Of a DNA stretch of 64,000 nt, positions 48,860 through 60,440 are shown piece after piece. Both the position numbers and the translations under genes were made by a program. The DNA lies in the NCBI GenBank assembly GCA_008360955.1, contig LUCM01006803.1, positions 203,373 to 267,372 on the forward strand. Reading direction: 5' to 3'. Under the pieces are notes generated by a model that made no database searches, had not been told where the DNA came from, and saw nothing but the letters and a program-made list of their open reading frames with translations. This DNA comes from Fasciolopsis buskii (Eukaryota > Platyhelminthes > Trematoda > Plagiorchiida > Fasciolidae). Within the stretch, counting starts at the first letter, position 1. Every line of letters starts with the position of its first letter.

Positions 48860-51790
48860 GAAGCCGACCGAGAAAATGGTACACATCGGGCTTCAGAGCA
48901 AAGCTTGGGCTAAGGCGAAAAATGTGAAAAGCCTACTTGCTTCAATGGCAAGATCGTGGAACTGGCCTAATATGATACCGCTAGTGTCACATGCCAAGCA
49001 GGGATTCCCTGGCATGCAGATGGCTCATACAAACTCCAATCAGGAGGAGCCGTCTGATCTGGTAAAGACAAACCTTGGAGCAGGTAGGAGACAGAAAAAG
49101 CGACTAGATAGGGAAACCGCCTTGCGATGGTTTGCAAAAAGAATGGAGGGACACGGAGAACAAACAGCCCCGTTATACACCGGCTGGTGGGGTCCGCAAG
49201 GGGAGCAATAGGATGACCCTCACAAATCCGGCTATTTTGTTAAATAAAATGCTAGAGTTGCGATTCCGGATTCCGCCTGTTATCGTGATGACTGCCGCCA
49301 AGAACTTTCTGCAGCCGTGTAATTTAGAAAATGAATTAATGGTGCAAGAATGCTCACTCTGCGGAATGGATAAGAAGCACGCCGTTAATCCTAGTAACTG
49401 AGAAGAATTACTCGGAAAAGGGCCCAAACTGAGCACCCGAGGCTCACAGGCCTTGAAAGTAAGCATCAAAACTAGAGGCACCAGGATATGAGTTGTAGGT
49501 GTGTACCAAAGCTCAGGGTAGAAACTAGTGGAGGACCTGGAACTGTTTACCTTTCGGAGTTTAGTTGTGGTTGCTTTAGGCAAACTTCTCGTACCGAAGA
49601 GATTTAACGGTTGTGAGATTGAATGGGACTAAGGGCAGCCCCGGATGAAATTCTTGGATATCAACCACCTGATCTCATGCATGCGCGTTCGGCGGTTCAA
49701 TACGTCCCGCAAGCGGCTTGATGGGGATTCGCTGATAATGAAAATAACTAACTATCATAGAGTTTTGTGCTAGAAGTGCCAACGAGCAGGAGCGGTCATA
49801 CTGTAACTGGCATTTGGGTGACTTCGTGGACTGACAAACGCCGACAAATACAGCATAAAATTCTCAGGGATAAGAATAAGTGGAGTTCGAGATTTGAGCC
49901 TTCGGAATCACTAATAAAAAGAAAGGGCTACGAACCAAGTGGTTTGTCAAGAAGAAACCAAACAAAGACGACGTGTTAGCAACAATGGACTCAGTTGCAC
50001 CATCCCACGGACCAAAGGAGATCGGCTATCACCATGGAAAACAGCATCACGAGAGCCAGAAGGTGAAAATAGAAGGCCTTTATGAAATATGAGGATGCAA
50101 TATGTCACCGGGGTTGTCTGAGGTAGAGGATAGATGGAGGATGTCACGCACCCAATGACATCGCTGAAATGCCTAGGAGCGGCAAGTGGCCGGGGCGGTT
50201 AAAAGCAACCCAAAAGCCCATTACAATTACGATGAATATAGGTCAGCTTTAAGAAGAACCTTGGGCAGAGTAGGGAACGACTGGGATATTGGGTCGGCCG
50301 GAAGACAGGTAAAAGCTAACTGTTCGCCGAGATTGTTCCAAACAGCATGGAAGCGGGATCAAGTAGTCCAGGGATTAACACTTAGTCATGCCACCATCAT
50401 GGTGTAGATATCGAACGAGCCAATTGCAGAAAGAACCTCTGCACAGCCTCGAGCATTCGGGTAGGTCGAAAGCGGCAGGAACTGGTGGGATCTGTTCGGT
50501 GATAGCACAGACGTTAGCAATGGTCATGTTGAAACCCGTCACTCGCCTCCTCAACGGATCGCCGGATAAAGGGCAGCTTCGTGATAGCTCGTTTAAGTTG
50601 ACAGTCACATAAATGCATGCAGATGGTAAAAGAGATTACTGTGGTGGCTGCAAACTAGTTAAAGGGATCTGCGCGACAGGATAGAAGCCAAAAAACTAAC
50701 GATGATAGACCAATATGAGTTTGGCACCCATTTATTTACAACAAAGTTGATTATTTTCCTGTATCAACTGGCGGGTATGATAGGGCGGGGCAGGTGAGTA
50801 TAAGTCTGTTATCTGGAAATCCAGAAAGCCTTCGACTCTGTGAACTATAGGCTTCATGTACAAAGGGAGAAGGCTTTGAAGTGGACGCCAAGGCGAACAA
50901 GTGGACAGTGCAGGGTCTAAATTGTGGATGATTCTGGGTTAGCCAATAGATGTCTATCAGATATCGGACTGTTGCACAGTGGGGTCACCTCAGGAATACT
51001 GCTGTTCTTGATGTATGTTAGAGAAATAAGCCGCGGGATGGAAAAAATTTTCTCAGGTTTGCACGGGCATTAGATTATCGGGGACAGGACGAAGTAAAGT
51101 TATTCGGAACAGTCGGGATAACGTTTATCGATGGTTGGCAAGATGGGATCTTCTGTTGAGCGTGTGCCAGTACCAGCGGTTTATGGAAGCCGAAGCTGAC
51201 CCTGCTCGCTACGCGGGCCCACTCAGGCACCAGGTCACGATGGAATAAAATCAACTAGCAAGGACTCTTAGGGGATTTAGCGGGTGCGGACCTCATGCCT
51301 GGTCTGCAAAGTCAAAAAGCAGTCGAAATAGGAGGACTGTCCGATCGCATTTAAAATGGTGTCCGGGCATGAGGACACAGCTTGTAACAATGGAAAAGCT
51401 GGAACAAGGCGAACTCACTTTTGCACACTTATTTAGACAATTGGATATGAGAACCGGATTTGTACTGTATTGAAAAAAAGGTTACTTAGTACAGGCCTTC
51501 AAGATCCTAAAGGGCTTAGCCAAGGTGCAAGTTACCGCAAAGGCTGTATTGCAAATAAGGAGATGAGACACCGAGAGGCAGCGGGAACACTATCGTGACA
51601 GCGTATAAATGCAAGGTTCTCCAGCAAATCGTCTAACTTAACGTTGGCGCATTTCTGGAACAAGCTACCAGGTGAAATAGTTGAGGTAAGATCATTTTGC
51701 GAATTCAAAGGATGCCAGGCAACGCATGATTGTCCGTATTTGGAGGAGACAATTTGTGATTCGTGGGACTGAGAATGATGATGGAGGGGA
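48860..51790 (+). mobile_element. CR1-like LINE with endonuclease and RT, degraded
   Basis: 48876-49211 may be the end of ORF1 (basic, GRRQKKRLDRETALRW). The endonuclease begins near 49250 with IPPVIVMTAAKNFLQPCNLENEL (T-E-T-W-L-Q-P position), VVGVYQSSG (49495) and a damaged G-D-F-N site (KRFNGCEIEWD, 49600). Linker MAGAVKSNPKAHYNY is at 50186. RT: RSKAAGTGGICSVIAQTLA (50467, fingers K-A-A-G-P-D-G-I) and KGQLRDSSFKLTV, then heavily shifted palm traces at 50.7-51.1 kb, VKLFGTVG near 51.1 kb, and a thumb remnant (VQAFKILKGLAKVQV) at 51.49 kb. No catalytic box is intact. Confidence 0.75.
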
Positions 51791-53899
51791 ATGGCTGGTA
51801 TTAGTTTCTCCTTTTAGGGTTTATGGGAATGACAACTGGAATCGCATACTAGATTCATAATTTGGCCCGTAATCCAAAGAAGGCTTCGACCCGCTGGAGT
51901 CAAAGTACCGTATGATCTAACAGGCTTGCGGTGCAAGAATTCGGTTGATTATGCGTTGGACCGTAAAGACCTGGAATCTAACTGGATCTGGGGCGGGAAC
52001 TGAAGTGGGCTGCGTTCTAGAAAACTCGAAACTTCGAATCACGCGCTGTGTTTACCGCCACGGAAACCAGCAGAAAACACCGACCTGGACGATCGTCTGG
52101 CCTTTTCAGTCACTATTGTTCTGTGCAAACTGTAGTGAATTGGGACGAAAGTGATCTGAGATAAGATAATCCGTGTTTTGTTTCTTCTAGAGCGATACAC
52201 TGAACCAGACTTGGGAGAAGTGGATGACCAATCGGAGTGCATACCATGGAAAATTTCTGGACACTCTAATGGTGAGAGTCAAAGCTTGTCCTGTGAGCGC
52301 TGAACTGAACTGACCTGCGAAATTCAAGGTCGCTTGTTGGCGCCTCTCCGCTTTCCGTTTTCGCTTTGGAGCTATGACTGACGTCTTGGATCTTCACGGG
52401 GGGAATGACTTCGAAGATGACGTGTACGGTGATCGTGAGTGCTTTTGGATGCATACATTATCATATTTTACGTATCAAATCATAATTTTCACCGGTTCAA
52501 GCTGAAATACACCTAAATATTCATTTTCCCAATATCGTTGTAACAATAGGAACGTTCTTCTAGTTTGCTTTGCCGCCGAATTTATTATTCTATCGTTAGC
52601 CTTTTGTGATCCCGCACTGTTTACAGGCATTTGTTTACTAACGGCCCGATTCTTACCGATTTGCTACTTTCTCGGGAGTCTTTAGAACCGATTGTCTTAA
52701 CCCGGACCTCGTTTTGCGTTTGCTCGTTCTTAACCTTTGTAACCACGTATGCATCACTCTTACTTGGCTCGGTACGAATGCAAAACGGGAAGCCCTGAAA
52801 CTCGACCGGTACAACGAGAAGCGGTGAAAAGTTGAGTCTATTTTTATTAAGAGCCGTCCACGTTCTGTTAAACAAGCTATCCGGGGGAACAAATCCATGT
52901 TCCGCTACAAGTCCGTTTGGAATCCACCATTTCCGGTTTGAACCCCTGAGTACCCCGCTAATGCTTCTTGCCGTAAAAGAGTAGTCCTAATGCACAATTA
53001 GAATGCATATGCACAGCGGGAGCTGTTGCCCGCAAACGGTAGTCGAGGCGGAACAAATGACTTTTCATTTCTGCATTGCAAAGTGATGACCGGGTAAGCA
53101 TCGTTAAATACGTCACCGACATTTAGAAAATACGCCGACATATTCGTCGACCGCCCTCTTGTTGACCTCTTGTTTCAGGAGGATATAGTGGGTGGACGGA
53201 TATGAATGCTTCAGTCCTGAGGTAATGGTTGCGCTTGTGTTGCACGTTATTCCACTTGTTACGAAAACTAACGTAAACACCTATCAAATGGATGGATTCA
53301 AGTAACCCCTGTCCGACTAGCAATGTCTCCGGCACATTGACTGGGATCGTGGTAAGCCGCATATGCTTACGGATCGACGGAATTATGACCTACGGAAATT
53401 GTTGGAAGAACAGGGATACGCGGGACCAGGAAGGACTTGCGAGGAGTTGTTTAGGGCTGGGGATGCAGTCAGGCCACTTCTGCAGGAGTAGAGTATAATG
53501 CACTCCAGATTTCGCTTATCAGAAGGATATAGACAGTGAACACACTAGTTGAACGTCGAAACCTAATCTGTCCTGTATTCTGAATCAGACCGACCATGTT
53601 TCATTAATTCAGCTTGCATAACCGTGATACATGACCTCTTTCGAAACCAAAATGTTAACCACAGTCAGTCTTTTGCTGCAGTAAACCAGCGTCAAAGGAG
53701 TGCCTAGCAATCATAATCTAAATGACACTTCTCTCTGCCACTGAAAACCAATCAAAGTCCTACTATTTTCTTGTCGGCTTCCACCTGCTTCTGTAGATCA
53801 GTCGGAATGCTGCATTCCGTTCAGCCACTACTCGTTTGTTAGGGAGCGGGCTCGTTGCAGGGATCATTTCCGATTCCGAACGTGTTCTTCCTCCTCCAT
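51791..53899. other. unrecognised DNA with one noteworthy minus-strand frame
   Basis: 52039-52154 resembles 48540-48610 (a GG-A-CGTTCGT/GGACGATCGT...CTGGCC/TTGGCC...TCACT...TTCTGTGC/ATCCTGTGC pattern), a short dispersed repeat. The minus-strand frame 52875-52621 (84 codons) has ordinary composition but no motif known to me. 53.0-53.9 kb shows nothing recognisable. Confidence 0.4.
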
Positions 53900-54840
53900 C
53901 CGAAATGGAACGAACACTTATTCTTATGCCAGTAACTTGCGAGAGAAGTCAGCTTTCTGGATGTCTCTGACCGCAGCTGTCTTTGCTTTACGATCTGGAG
54001 CAAAATTCAGACTGATGACGCTAGTAATCCATGCCCGCCTTAATAGTGTCAACTCACGTCTTCAGTTGGCCACGGAGGCGACATTTCTAGTCTAAACAAG
54101 GTGATACTAATAGGCTCCTTTTCTTTAATTCCACATCCGGTCGGCGGTGAACATGGCCGAACCGCTGTAGACGGTCTTCGGAGAGATGACGAGAGCCGTT
54201 CGACATTGATACAGTGCTGACAGCGGCGTTTGAGACGCAATCATACCACTTGGTTTTTGCTATATGGCGGAGACACCAGTGGTCAAAACTTTCAAACCCT
54301 TTTTGTGTTTACTCTTAGAGGCCGGGTTTCGCATGCGCATGTAAGGGCTGGGCGGACAGCGGCATGGTAAACGCGCAGCTTCATACGAAGGCTTATTTCT
54401 CTGCAAGACCACACTATCCTACGAAAGCAAGGTGGTAGTTAACACGTTTATTGAGCAGTGAAACGTTCTCGAACCCATTCTCTGGACCGATTTAGCCATG
54501 TGCCGCACACTTGCCTTCGTTCTTTCGAGCCTCCCTCTGTGTTAATGTGACTGTGCTGTGATGACTTGAACTGCCGCTCTCAACTGGGGGAGTCGTGCTG
54601 TCTATCTGAGTTCTGGCTCGATTGCGCTTTTTTGTTGCTAACATGGCCTTTGTCTGTTAAACAACACCCGGTACAGTCGCTGTTGGTTCTCCGCGTGACT
54701 GCTCCTGGTTGGTTCGTGCTGTGAGGTCGATTATCCCCTCCATTGATTGTGGTCATATCTTCCTCTACAATAGGAAAACTTTCCTGATGCAGTCTGCGCA
54801 AAGCTTAATTTCCTCTCTGACCTGGCCGTTCGGTTGGATG
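53900..54840 (-). mobile_element. RTE-like RT C-terminal fragment (second RTE family)
   Basis: From right to left: YMGSTIQPNGQVREEIKLCADC (54.82 kb; the Y-L-G-S-x-I motif after the RT palm), a 400-bp stretch without clear motif, ARLPCRCPPSPYMRMRN and, after a shift, FDHWCLRHIAKTKWYDCVSNAA (about 54.28-54.22 kb; family pattern F-D-H-R-C-L-R-x-I-x-x-x-x-W-x-x-x-V-S-N), then LQRFGHVHRRPD (54.17 kb; R-L-R-W-x-G-H-V). The wording differs from the neighbouring RTE copy, so it is a separate family. It is fragmentary and shifted. Confidence 0.7.
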
Positions 54841-54870
54841 GTAGAGCCCATGTACTTGGCGTGAAACACC

Positions 54871-57710
54871 TCATCATCATCATTATCATCGTTCAGCGTT
54901 AAACGGCAAGGCAAGCCTCACACGTTTCTATAAAAAGAGCGGATATCCAAGGGGAACAGGGAGTGGTCCTACACAGGCGGGAAAAGATAAGATGCTGCTG
55001 CAGCCAACACGAAACACAGTCTAACTGTACAAACGCACGTGTTTTCAATCATTCTGATTCGATAGAAAATGACAGCACGATCGCCACTGTTCACGGTTCA
55101 CTGCCATATCCTTAAGTGTCTCCAGCCAGCAAGTCGACGAGTCTTTCGGACCCCAACCACGAAGGCGTGAGACACCTACATTATCTAATTTCGCTGTACA
55201 TTTTCTCATCCCACGTTGCCACGTCATCTGCTGACTTGCACATGCCTTCTTTCATTCATTGGGGAGAACACAAAATAGGGCACGATATAGCGGGCGAGTG
55301 TTCGTCATACTCAACACGTGACCCAACCAGCGTAGCCTACTAGGTTTCATACGCTGAAACAAGCGATTCTCAGAAGTGGCACCCAATACCAGATTCCTGG
55401 CCTCAATATTACTCACCCGGTCACTCCATCCACTCTTAGCCATACTACGTAGACATCGATGACCGAAAACCTCCAACCGACGAACATCGCCCACACGCAT
55501 ACTCCACGTCTCGCAATCGTACAACAGAACTGAGCGCACTGCAGCACAGTAAACATGACCTTTCAACTTCAGTGAAATATCAGGCCGACGCCACACGTTC
55601 TTCAGTCTAGCGTAAGCTGCCCGAGCCTTGGATATACGCATATTTACCTCCACTCCCGAGCTACCATCGTTAGACACGCAGCTACCAAGGTAGATGAAAC
55701 GGTCCACAGTCGTTATTTCCTCTCCATCCAGTATCAAGTTCGGCGCTGCTGTCGTCCAGTCCTGTGAAGCACCCGCTCCAATGTGTCACTATTGATGTGG
55801 ATACAACGTGACGAATCTTGCGAATTTGGGGAGAGCCTCGTTTTTGGTGTGTTTAAAGTCAAACCGACAGTCATGACTTCACCTATAGTCTGGTTTAGGA
55901 CCAGCTGCGCAGTTGCAGGCTTCTCTCAAAAAGATAATGTCGTCGGCGAAGTTTAAGTCACTGACCCAACAATCGTAGCCAGGTTGTGTTCCTCAAAAGT
56001 CATTAAGAGCATGTTGCATTATCCGGTCTGTAGCGTAGCTGAATAGAATCGATGACAGTGAACAACCTTGAGAAACACCGGAATCAAAGGAGACTGAAAA
56101 TTCTTCGACGTAGGCTCGGACGCGCTTCTGTGTTGACGAATAGTATGCCTCTAGCAGTTCAGTGTACTTTTCCGGCATCCCTTCGCTTCAAAGTATGCCC
56201 CAGAAAAACTGTCTCTAAACGGAGTTGAATGCTTCAAGGAATTCGATAAAACACGCTGCGATGGGTTGCTGGAACTTATACTACTGTCCTAAAGTTTGAC
56301 GTAGTGTGAAGATCTGGTCAACATAACTTCCTAGACAAAAGCCACATTGGGTACAGTCTATTTTTGCCTCCCGAGCAGCAACATATCGGTTTAGCGGAAC
56401 AGTTGCAAAGAGCTTAACTGCTACATCGATGAGGCTGATAATTCCGTAGTTTGCACATATAGTCTTGTCGGCCTTTGATATAGGGAGTAGAAAAAGGTTG
56501 TCTGGTCTTTGGGAAAGGTTTTGGAGTGCTAGATGCGACGGAACAACTTACTTAGTGGACTCAGCAAAGCTGATAAGCAAGATTTGAAGATATCGGGCGG
56601 GATGCCGTTCTCATCGGGTGACGTCTTGTTTTTCATTATCTGAACAGCTGAGATGATCCCCAGTTTGTCAAGAGGCCCAAGGTCAGTTTCATATTGCTCC
56701 ATGTTGCCTATTGCAGGGAAGACGGTTGAGCAGCCGGTTTAAATGTTCGGCCCATTTACGAAACCTTTTTTGCACCCTGTTATGAGGTGGCCAGTGCTGT
56801 CACGAGGCGTAGATGTTGGAGGCTGAACCTTTCCGTGAAGCATATGAGTCTTCCCGAAATCATCAGCAGCAGCCGCGGTCTGTAATTCCATGCTAATATC
56901 TTTTTAGGTCGCTTTTCGCTGGGCGTGTAACTTTGCGGCAGATATTGTGATGATCGGATGAGTTGTGCAGTCTCTGGTCTCTAGCCTTAGCACACCGATT
57001 AAGAGTTTCTACCGATGTCCAGTCCTCTCTGATCCTTTTTGCTTTGCCTAGCTGACTAGGTGGTTGATGTTTCTGACCCCGTCCACAGCTTAGCCAGGCT
57101 GCCACCTTCGTACGTCTCAGCTAGTTTAGATGTCATAGTACTGGGCAGGATTTTGACGTAGTCTGGAATTGTTAAGTTGGTCTGTCTACTCTGGTGCGGT
57201 TGGATTTTGTGACATGCTGAAAGGTGAAGCCTGAGGTTAGCGCATACTAGTGTGTGGTCCTGCTGGTCCTGTGCAGGTATTCCAACCTCCTGCAGTTAAA
57301 AGGATGTCGCGCCTTGGGATACGATTGGCCAAACCCTGAAGTTCGTTGTAAAAGACATCTTTAGTGTTTGGCTCAGCTTGTGGAGCAGGAGCGTGGACTG
57401 CAATGACGGTCACGTTGAAGTTCCAGTGCAAACTTATTCCCAAGAGATCAGGGTGCTTTGAGCTCGACTGCTCATTGCAATCGCAATAGCGTCCTGAATT
57501 GTTCTGATCCTTTATGGTACATCCAGTAGAATGCGCCCGTCTGGGGGACTTAAATACATTGGATGCCGGAGTAGGGTAAGCGCACTTCCGATAGACGAGT
57601 AATATCGATTCCGCAAACGTAGAATTTACTCATGGAAATTCATTGGCTACCCGTATCCTGTAGAGTTTTCATGTTCCAACAGTCTATATGCTTGCGGGAT
57701 CTTGTGTTTA
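54871..57710 (-). mobile_element. RTE-like LINE, nearly complete, degraded
   Basis: One ORF in RTE order. The endonuclease N-terminus reads CWNMKTLQDTGSQ (57.69 kb; T-W-N-V-R-T-L) and TRLSEVRLPYSG (57.6 kb). Next are VTVIAVHAPAPQAEPNTKDVFYNELQ and RRDILLTAGGWNTCTGPAGP (57.43-57.24 kb; G-D-W-N-A-R-T-G position). RT: TELLEAYYSSTQKRVRAYVEE and SQGCSLSSILFSYATD (56.18-56.0 kb; R-Q-G-C-P-L-S-P), LNFADDIIFL (F-A-D-D at 55939-55950), then a 161-codon frame (55737-55252) with VDRFIYLGSCVSNDG, YDCETWS, FGHRCLRSMA and RLRWLGHVLS. A 3' tail of ATGATG-type repeats ends near 54871. Stops occur in the middle part. Confidence 0.88.
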
Positions 57711-57989
57711 GGTTTACATTCCCGGTCCGTGTGTAGGTTACCCCGGCCACTGGGGAAACAGAGTGCCTCGCTTACCGGGCGCGCCTTAGCATAGTGGGAA
57801 CAACCTGTTGATACGCAATCCATGGAGATACTTTGTAATTTGTGTATGAGGTGACTTCCTCAGTCTCACCCGGCTTTTGTTCGAGGTGGCAACTCTAGCC
57901 CGTGCATAACCAATTGCGACTTACCGGGCGACAGACATTCCGGTGATAGGAGCTGGTGGCCGAGCAAGCGCTTCGTACGCCTTCTGGTG

Positions 57990-58484
57990 TTACTACACCA
58001 ATCCGGAACGCCCGGCGCGTCCTAGGTGATCGTAGTGCATGGTTTCCGGCGGGCCACTAGGAGTTCGTTCCCCATTCCGGAGAAGTGACTGCGACCCATG
58101 GGTCCATGCAAGCCTGTGATTGTACAAGCTGGGACTGGCAATGGTTTGACTAGCAGTAAAGTTGGAAAGAGAGTAATAGAGAGTGGGGTCATGGGCAAAA
58201 CAGTGAAGAGGGTTGAAGATTAATGTAAGGGAATAATTCATAAGCAGAAGAAAAAGGGTGGGATAATTATGGAACCTTAAGGGATACCAGTATTCACAGA
58301 GAACGGATGAGGCAGAACTTCACTGACTCGGGCCGAGATGATCCGCTCTCTGAGGAAGCATGGCACCACGATACGAGAGCCAGACGGAACTTAAACAAAG
58401 ACAATTTCGACAGCAGACCTTCATGGGGAACGCGATCGAAGGCCTTGATGATGCCCAGCGAGACCAGATGAGTTCCTCCGAGCG
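57990..58484 (-). mobile_element. CR1-like RT fragment
   Basis: From right to left: THLVSLGIIKAFDRVPHEGLLS (about 58465-58400; D-x-S-K-A-F-D-R-V-P-H-E-G-L-L palm motif), then SSRPESVKF. After a break comes LTLIFNPLHCFAHDPTLYYS (58.22 kb), where F-A-H-D stands at the F-A-D-D position. The fragment is cut abruptly at 58484/58485 by the RTE copy on the opposite strand. Confidence 0.7.
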
Positions 58485-59373
58485 CTTGATACTGGATGGA
58501 GAGGAAATAACGACTGTAGATCGTTTCACCTATCTTGGTAGCTGCGTGTCCAACGATGGTAGCTCGGGAGTGGAGGTAAATATGCGTATATCCAAGGCTC
58601 GGGCAGCTTACGCTAGACTGAAGAACGTGTGGCGTCGGCCTGATATTTCACTGAAGTTGGAAGGCCGTGTGTACTTTGCTGCAGTGCGCTCAGTTCTGTT
58701 GCATGGTTGCGAGACGTGGAGTATGCGTGTGGGCGATGTTCGTCGGTTGGAGGTTTTCGGTCATCGATGTCTACGTAGTATGGCTAAGAGTGGATGGAAT
58801 GACCGGGTGAGTAATATTGAGGTTAGGAATCTGGTATTGGGTGCCACTTCTGAGAATCGCTTGTTTCAGCGTATGAAACCTAGTAGGCTACGCTGGTTGG
58901 GTCACGTGTTGAGTATGACGAACACTCGCCCGCTATATCGTGCCCTATTTTGTGTTCTTCCCAATGAATGAAAGAAGGCATGTGCAAGTCAGCAGATGAC
59001 GTGGCAACGTGGGATGAGAAAATGTACAGCGAAATTAGATAATGTAGGTGTCTCACGCCTTCGTGGTTGGGGTCCGAAAGACTCGTCGACTTGCTGGCTG
59101 GAGACACTTAAGGATATGGCAGTGAACCGTGAACAGTGGCGATCGTGCTGTCATTTTCTATCGAATCAGAATGATTGAAAACACGTGCGTTTGTACAGTT
59201 AGACTGTGTTTCGTGTTGGCTGCAGCAGCATCTTATCTTTTCCCGCCTGTGTAGGTCCACACCCTACTCCCGTTGGATATTCACTCCTTCTATATAAACG
59301 TGTAACTCTGGGGAAAGGCAGCGGTCAGTGAGGCTTGCCTTGCTGTTTAACGCTGAACGATGATAATGATAAT
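58485..59373 (+). mobile_element. 5'-truncated RTE-like LINE copy, inverted relative to 54871-57710
   Basis: From CTTGATACTGGATGGAGAGG at 58485 to GATGATAATGAT at 59373 it matches the reverse complement of 54871-55738. The RT C-terminal frame (to 58968) is fully open and reads VDRFTYLGSCVSNDG, LLHGCETWS, FGHRCLRSMA and RLRWLGHVLS. About 10 of 160 residues differ from the other copy. About 30 bp at 59305-59330 are absent from the left copy. Both end in the same ATGATA-type tail, as expected of two separate insertions of one family; this one is truncated at its 5' end inside an older CR1-like RT fragment. Confidence 0.88.
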
Positions 59374-59469
59374 CGCTGCATACTTGATCGGCACGAAATT
59401 CGCAGTATTGTTCCGGTGTTCGCTGTTCACACACCATAAAAGCTATGAATGATACTGCCAATTTAAAGT

Positions 59470-60440
59470 GTATAGGCCATTTGGTTTCTTTATCACCCAT
59501 TTAGAATATGTCACAGGTACGATTAATACCGCGCATACCCGCTCAGCCACTGGCAGAGACCCTGCTCTATACGACGCTGTACGATTCACTCCTCTTAGTC
59601 GCCACGCCGGTTTACCGGTGAGCTGGAACTCCCACGCCGTCAAGGCCATTCGCTGTTAGTGGTCGACTCCTGCCTTCTGTGCGCTGACCGAATCCTTATT
59701 TTTAAACCCCTCCGCAGAACCGTCCTCAGTCATTTCCATATCGGCCACCCGGGAATCGCGCGAATGAAATCAATCGCCGCAACTTTACTTACTGGCCGGG
59801 TGTGGACATTGACCACTGTCATCGTCCGCCAATGCTCTCGGTGTCAACAAGCCGCAAAGCTGCGGCCACTTGAACCATCACCGTGTCTGAACCCTGAAAA
59901 CCCTTAGCCTCGTATCCACCTGGATTTCTCCTGGCCGATTGATGGCGTCATTTACCGTGGATGCCTTCTCAAAATGGTCTGAGGTCATTTCGCTCTCACT
60001 CACCACGACGTTGTCGACAATCGGCGCCGACCAAACTATCTTCATCCACGGGCTTCCGAAGACCATCGTGACAGATTGGATCCCGGTTTACATCAGCCTC
60101 ATTCGACCAGTCCTCTCAGCGTCGTACCATTAAACACGTTCGTTCGCCGCCTTACCGTCCACGACTCAACGGGCAGGTCGAGCGCCTCGTGGAAATCTTC
60201 AAACGGGCACTCGTGTAGTCACGAGGGGGGAAGAATATACGTGAAATCATCAAATCTTCCTTATCGTGTATAAGACCACCCAAACCCAGCAACTCCGAGG
60301 GGTCAGTCACCCGCGGACGCACTGATGAACTGGAAGATACGGACAATCCACCACATGCTACTATCCACGTCGGGTCCAGCAATTGGTACAAAAAGAGAAG
60401 GATTTACCGTCTGCAACAAGGTTCATGCACGAGACTGTCG
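59470..60440 (+). mobile_element. Ty3/gypsy integrase fragment, degraded
   Basis: Reads TPLSRHAGLPVSWNSHAVKAI (59581), then FHIGHPGIARMKSIAATLL and VRQCSRCQQAAKLRP (59733-59865), the H-x3-H and C-x2-C of the integrase zinc domain. The core follows with VDAFSKWSEVISL (59950; family V-D-A-F-S-K-W-P-E), FIHGLPKTIVTDW (60044; G-L-P-x-x-I-V-S-D-N, the second Asp region, Asn replaced), then NGQVERLVEIFKRAL (60166) and FLIVYKTTQTQ (60262). Frameshifts separate the parts. RT is absent upstream. This is a different region of pol from the Ty3 arms at 21-26 kb, so relatedness cannot be judged. Confidence 0.82.

Noticed and set aside
49173..49583. 136-codon minus-strand frame
   Set aside because: Shadow of the plus-strand LINE endonuclease, which shows motif order in the opposite direction.
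55116..55343. 75-codon frame also found at 58880-59107 in opposite orientation, apparently a conserved small protein
   Set aside because: It is the antisense shadow of the RTE RT C-terminal region present in both copies.
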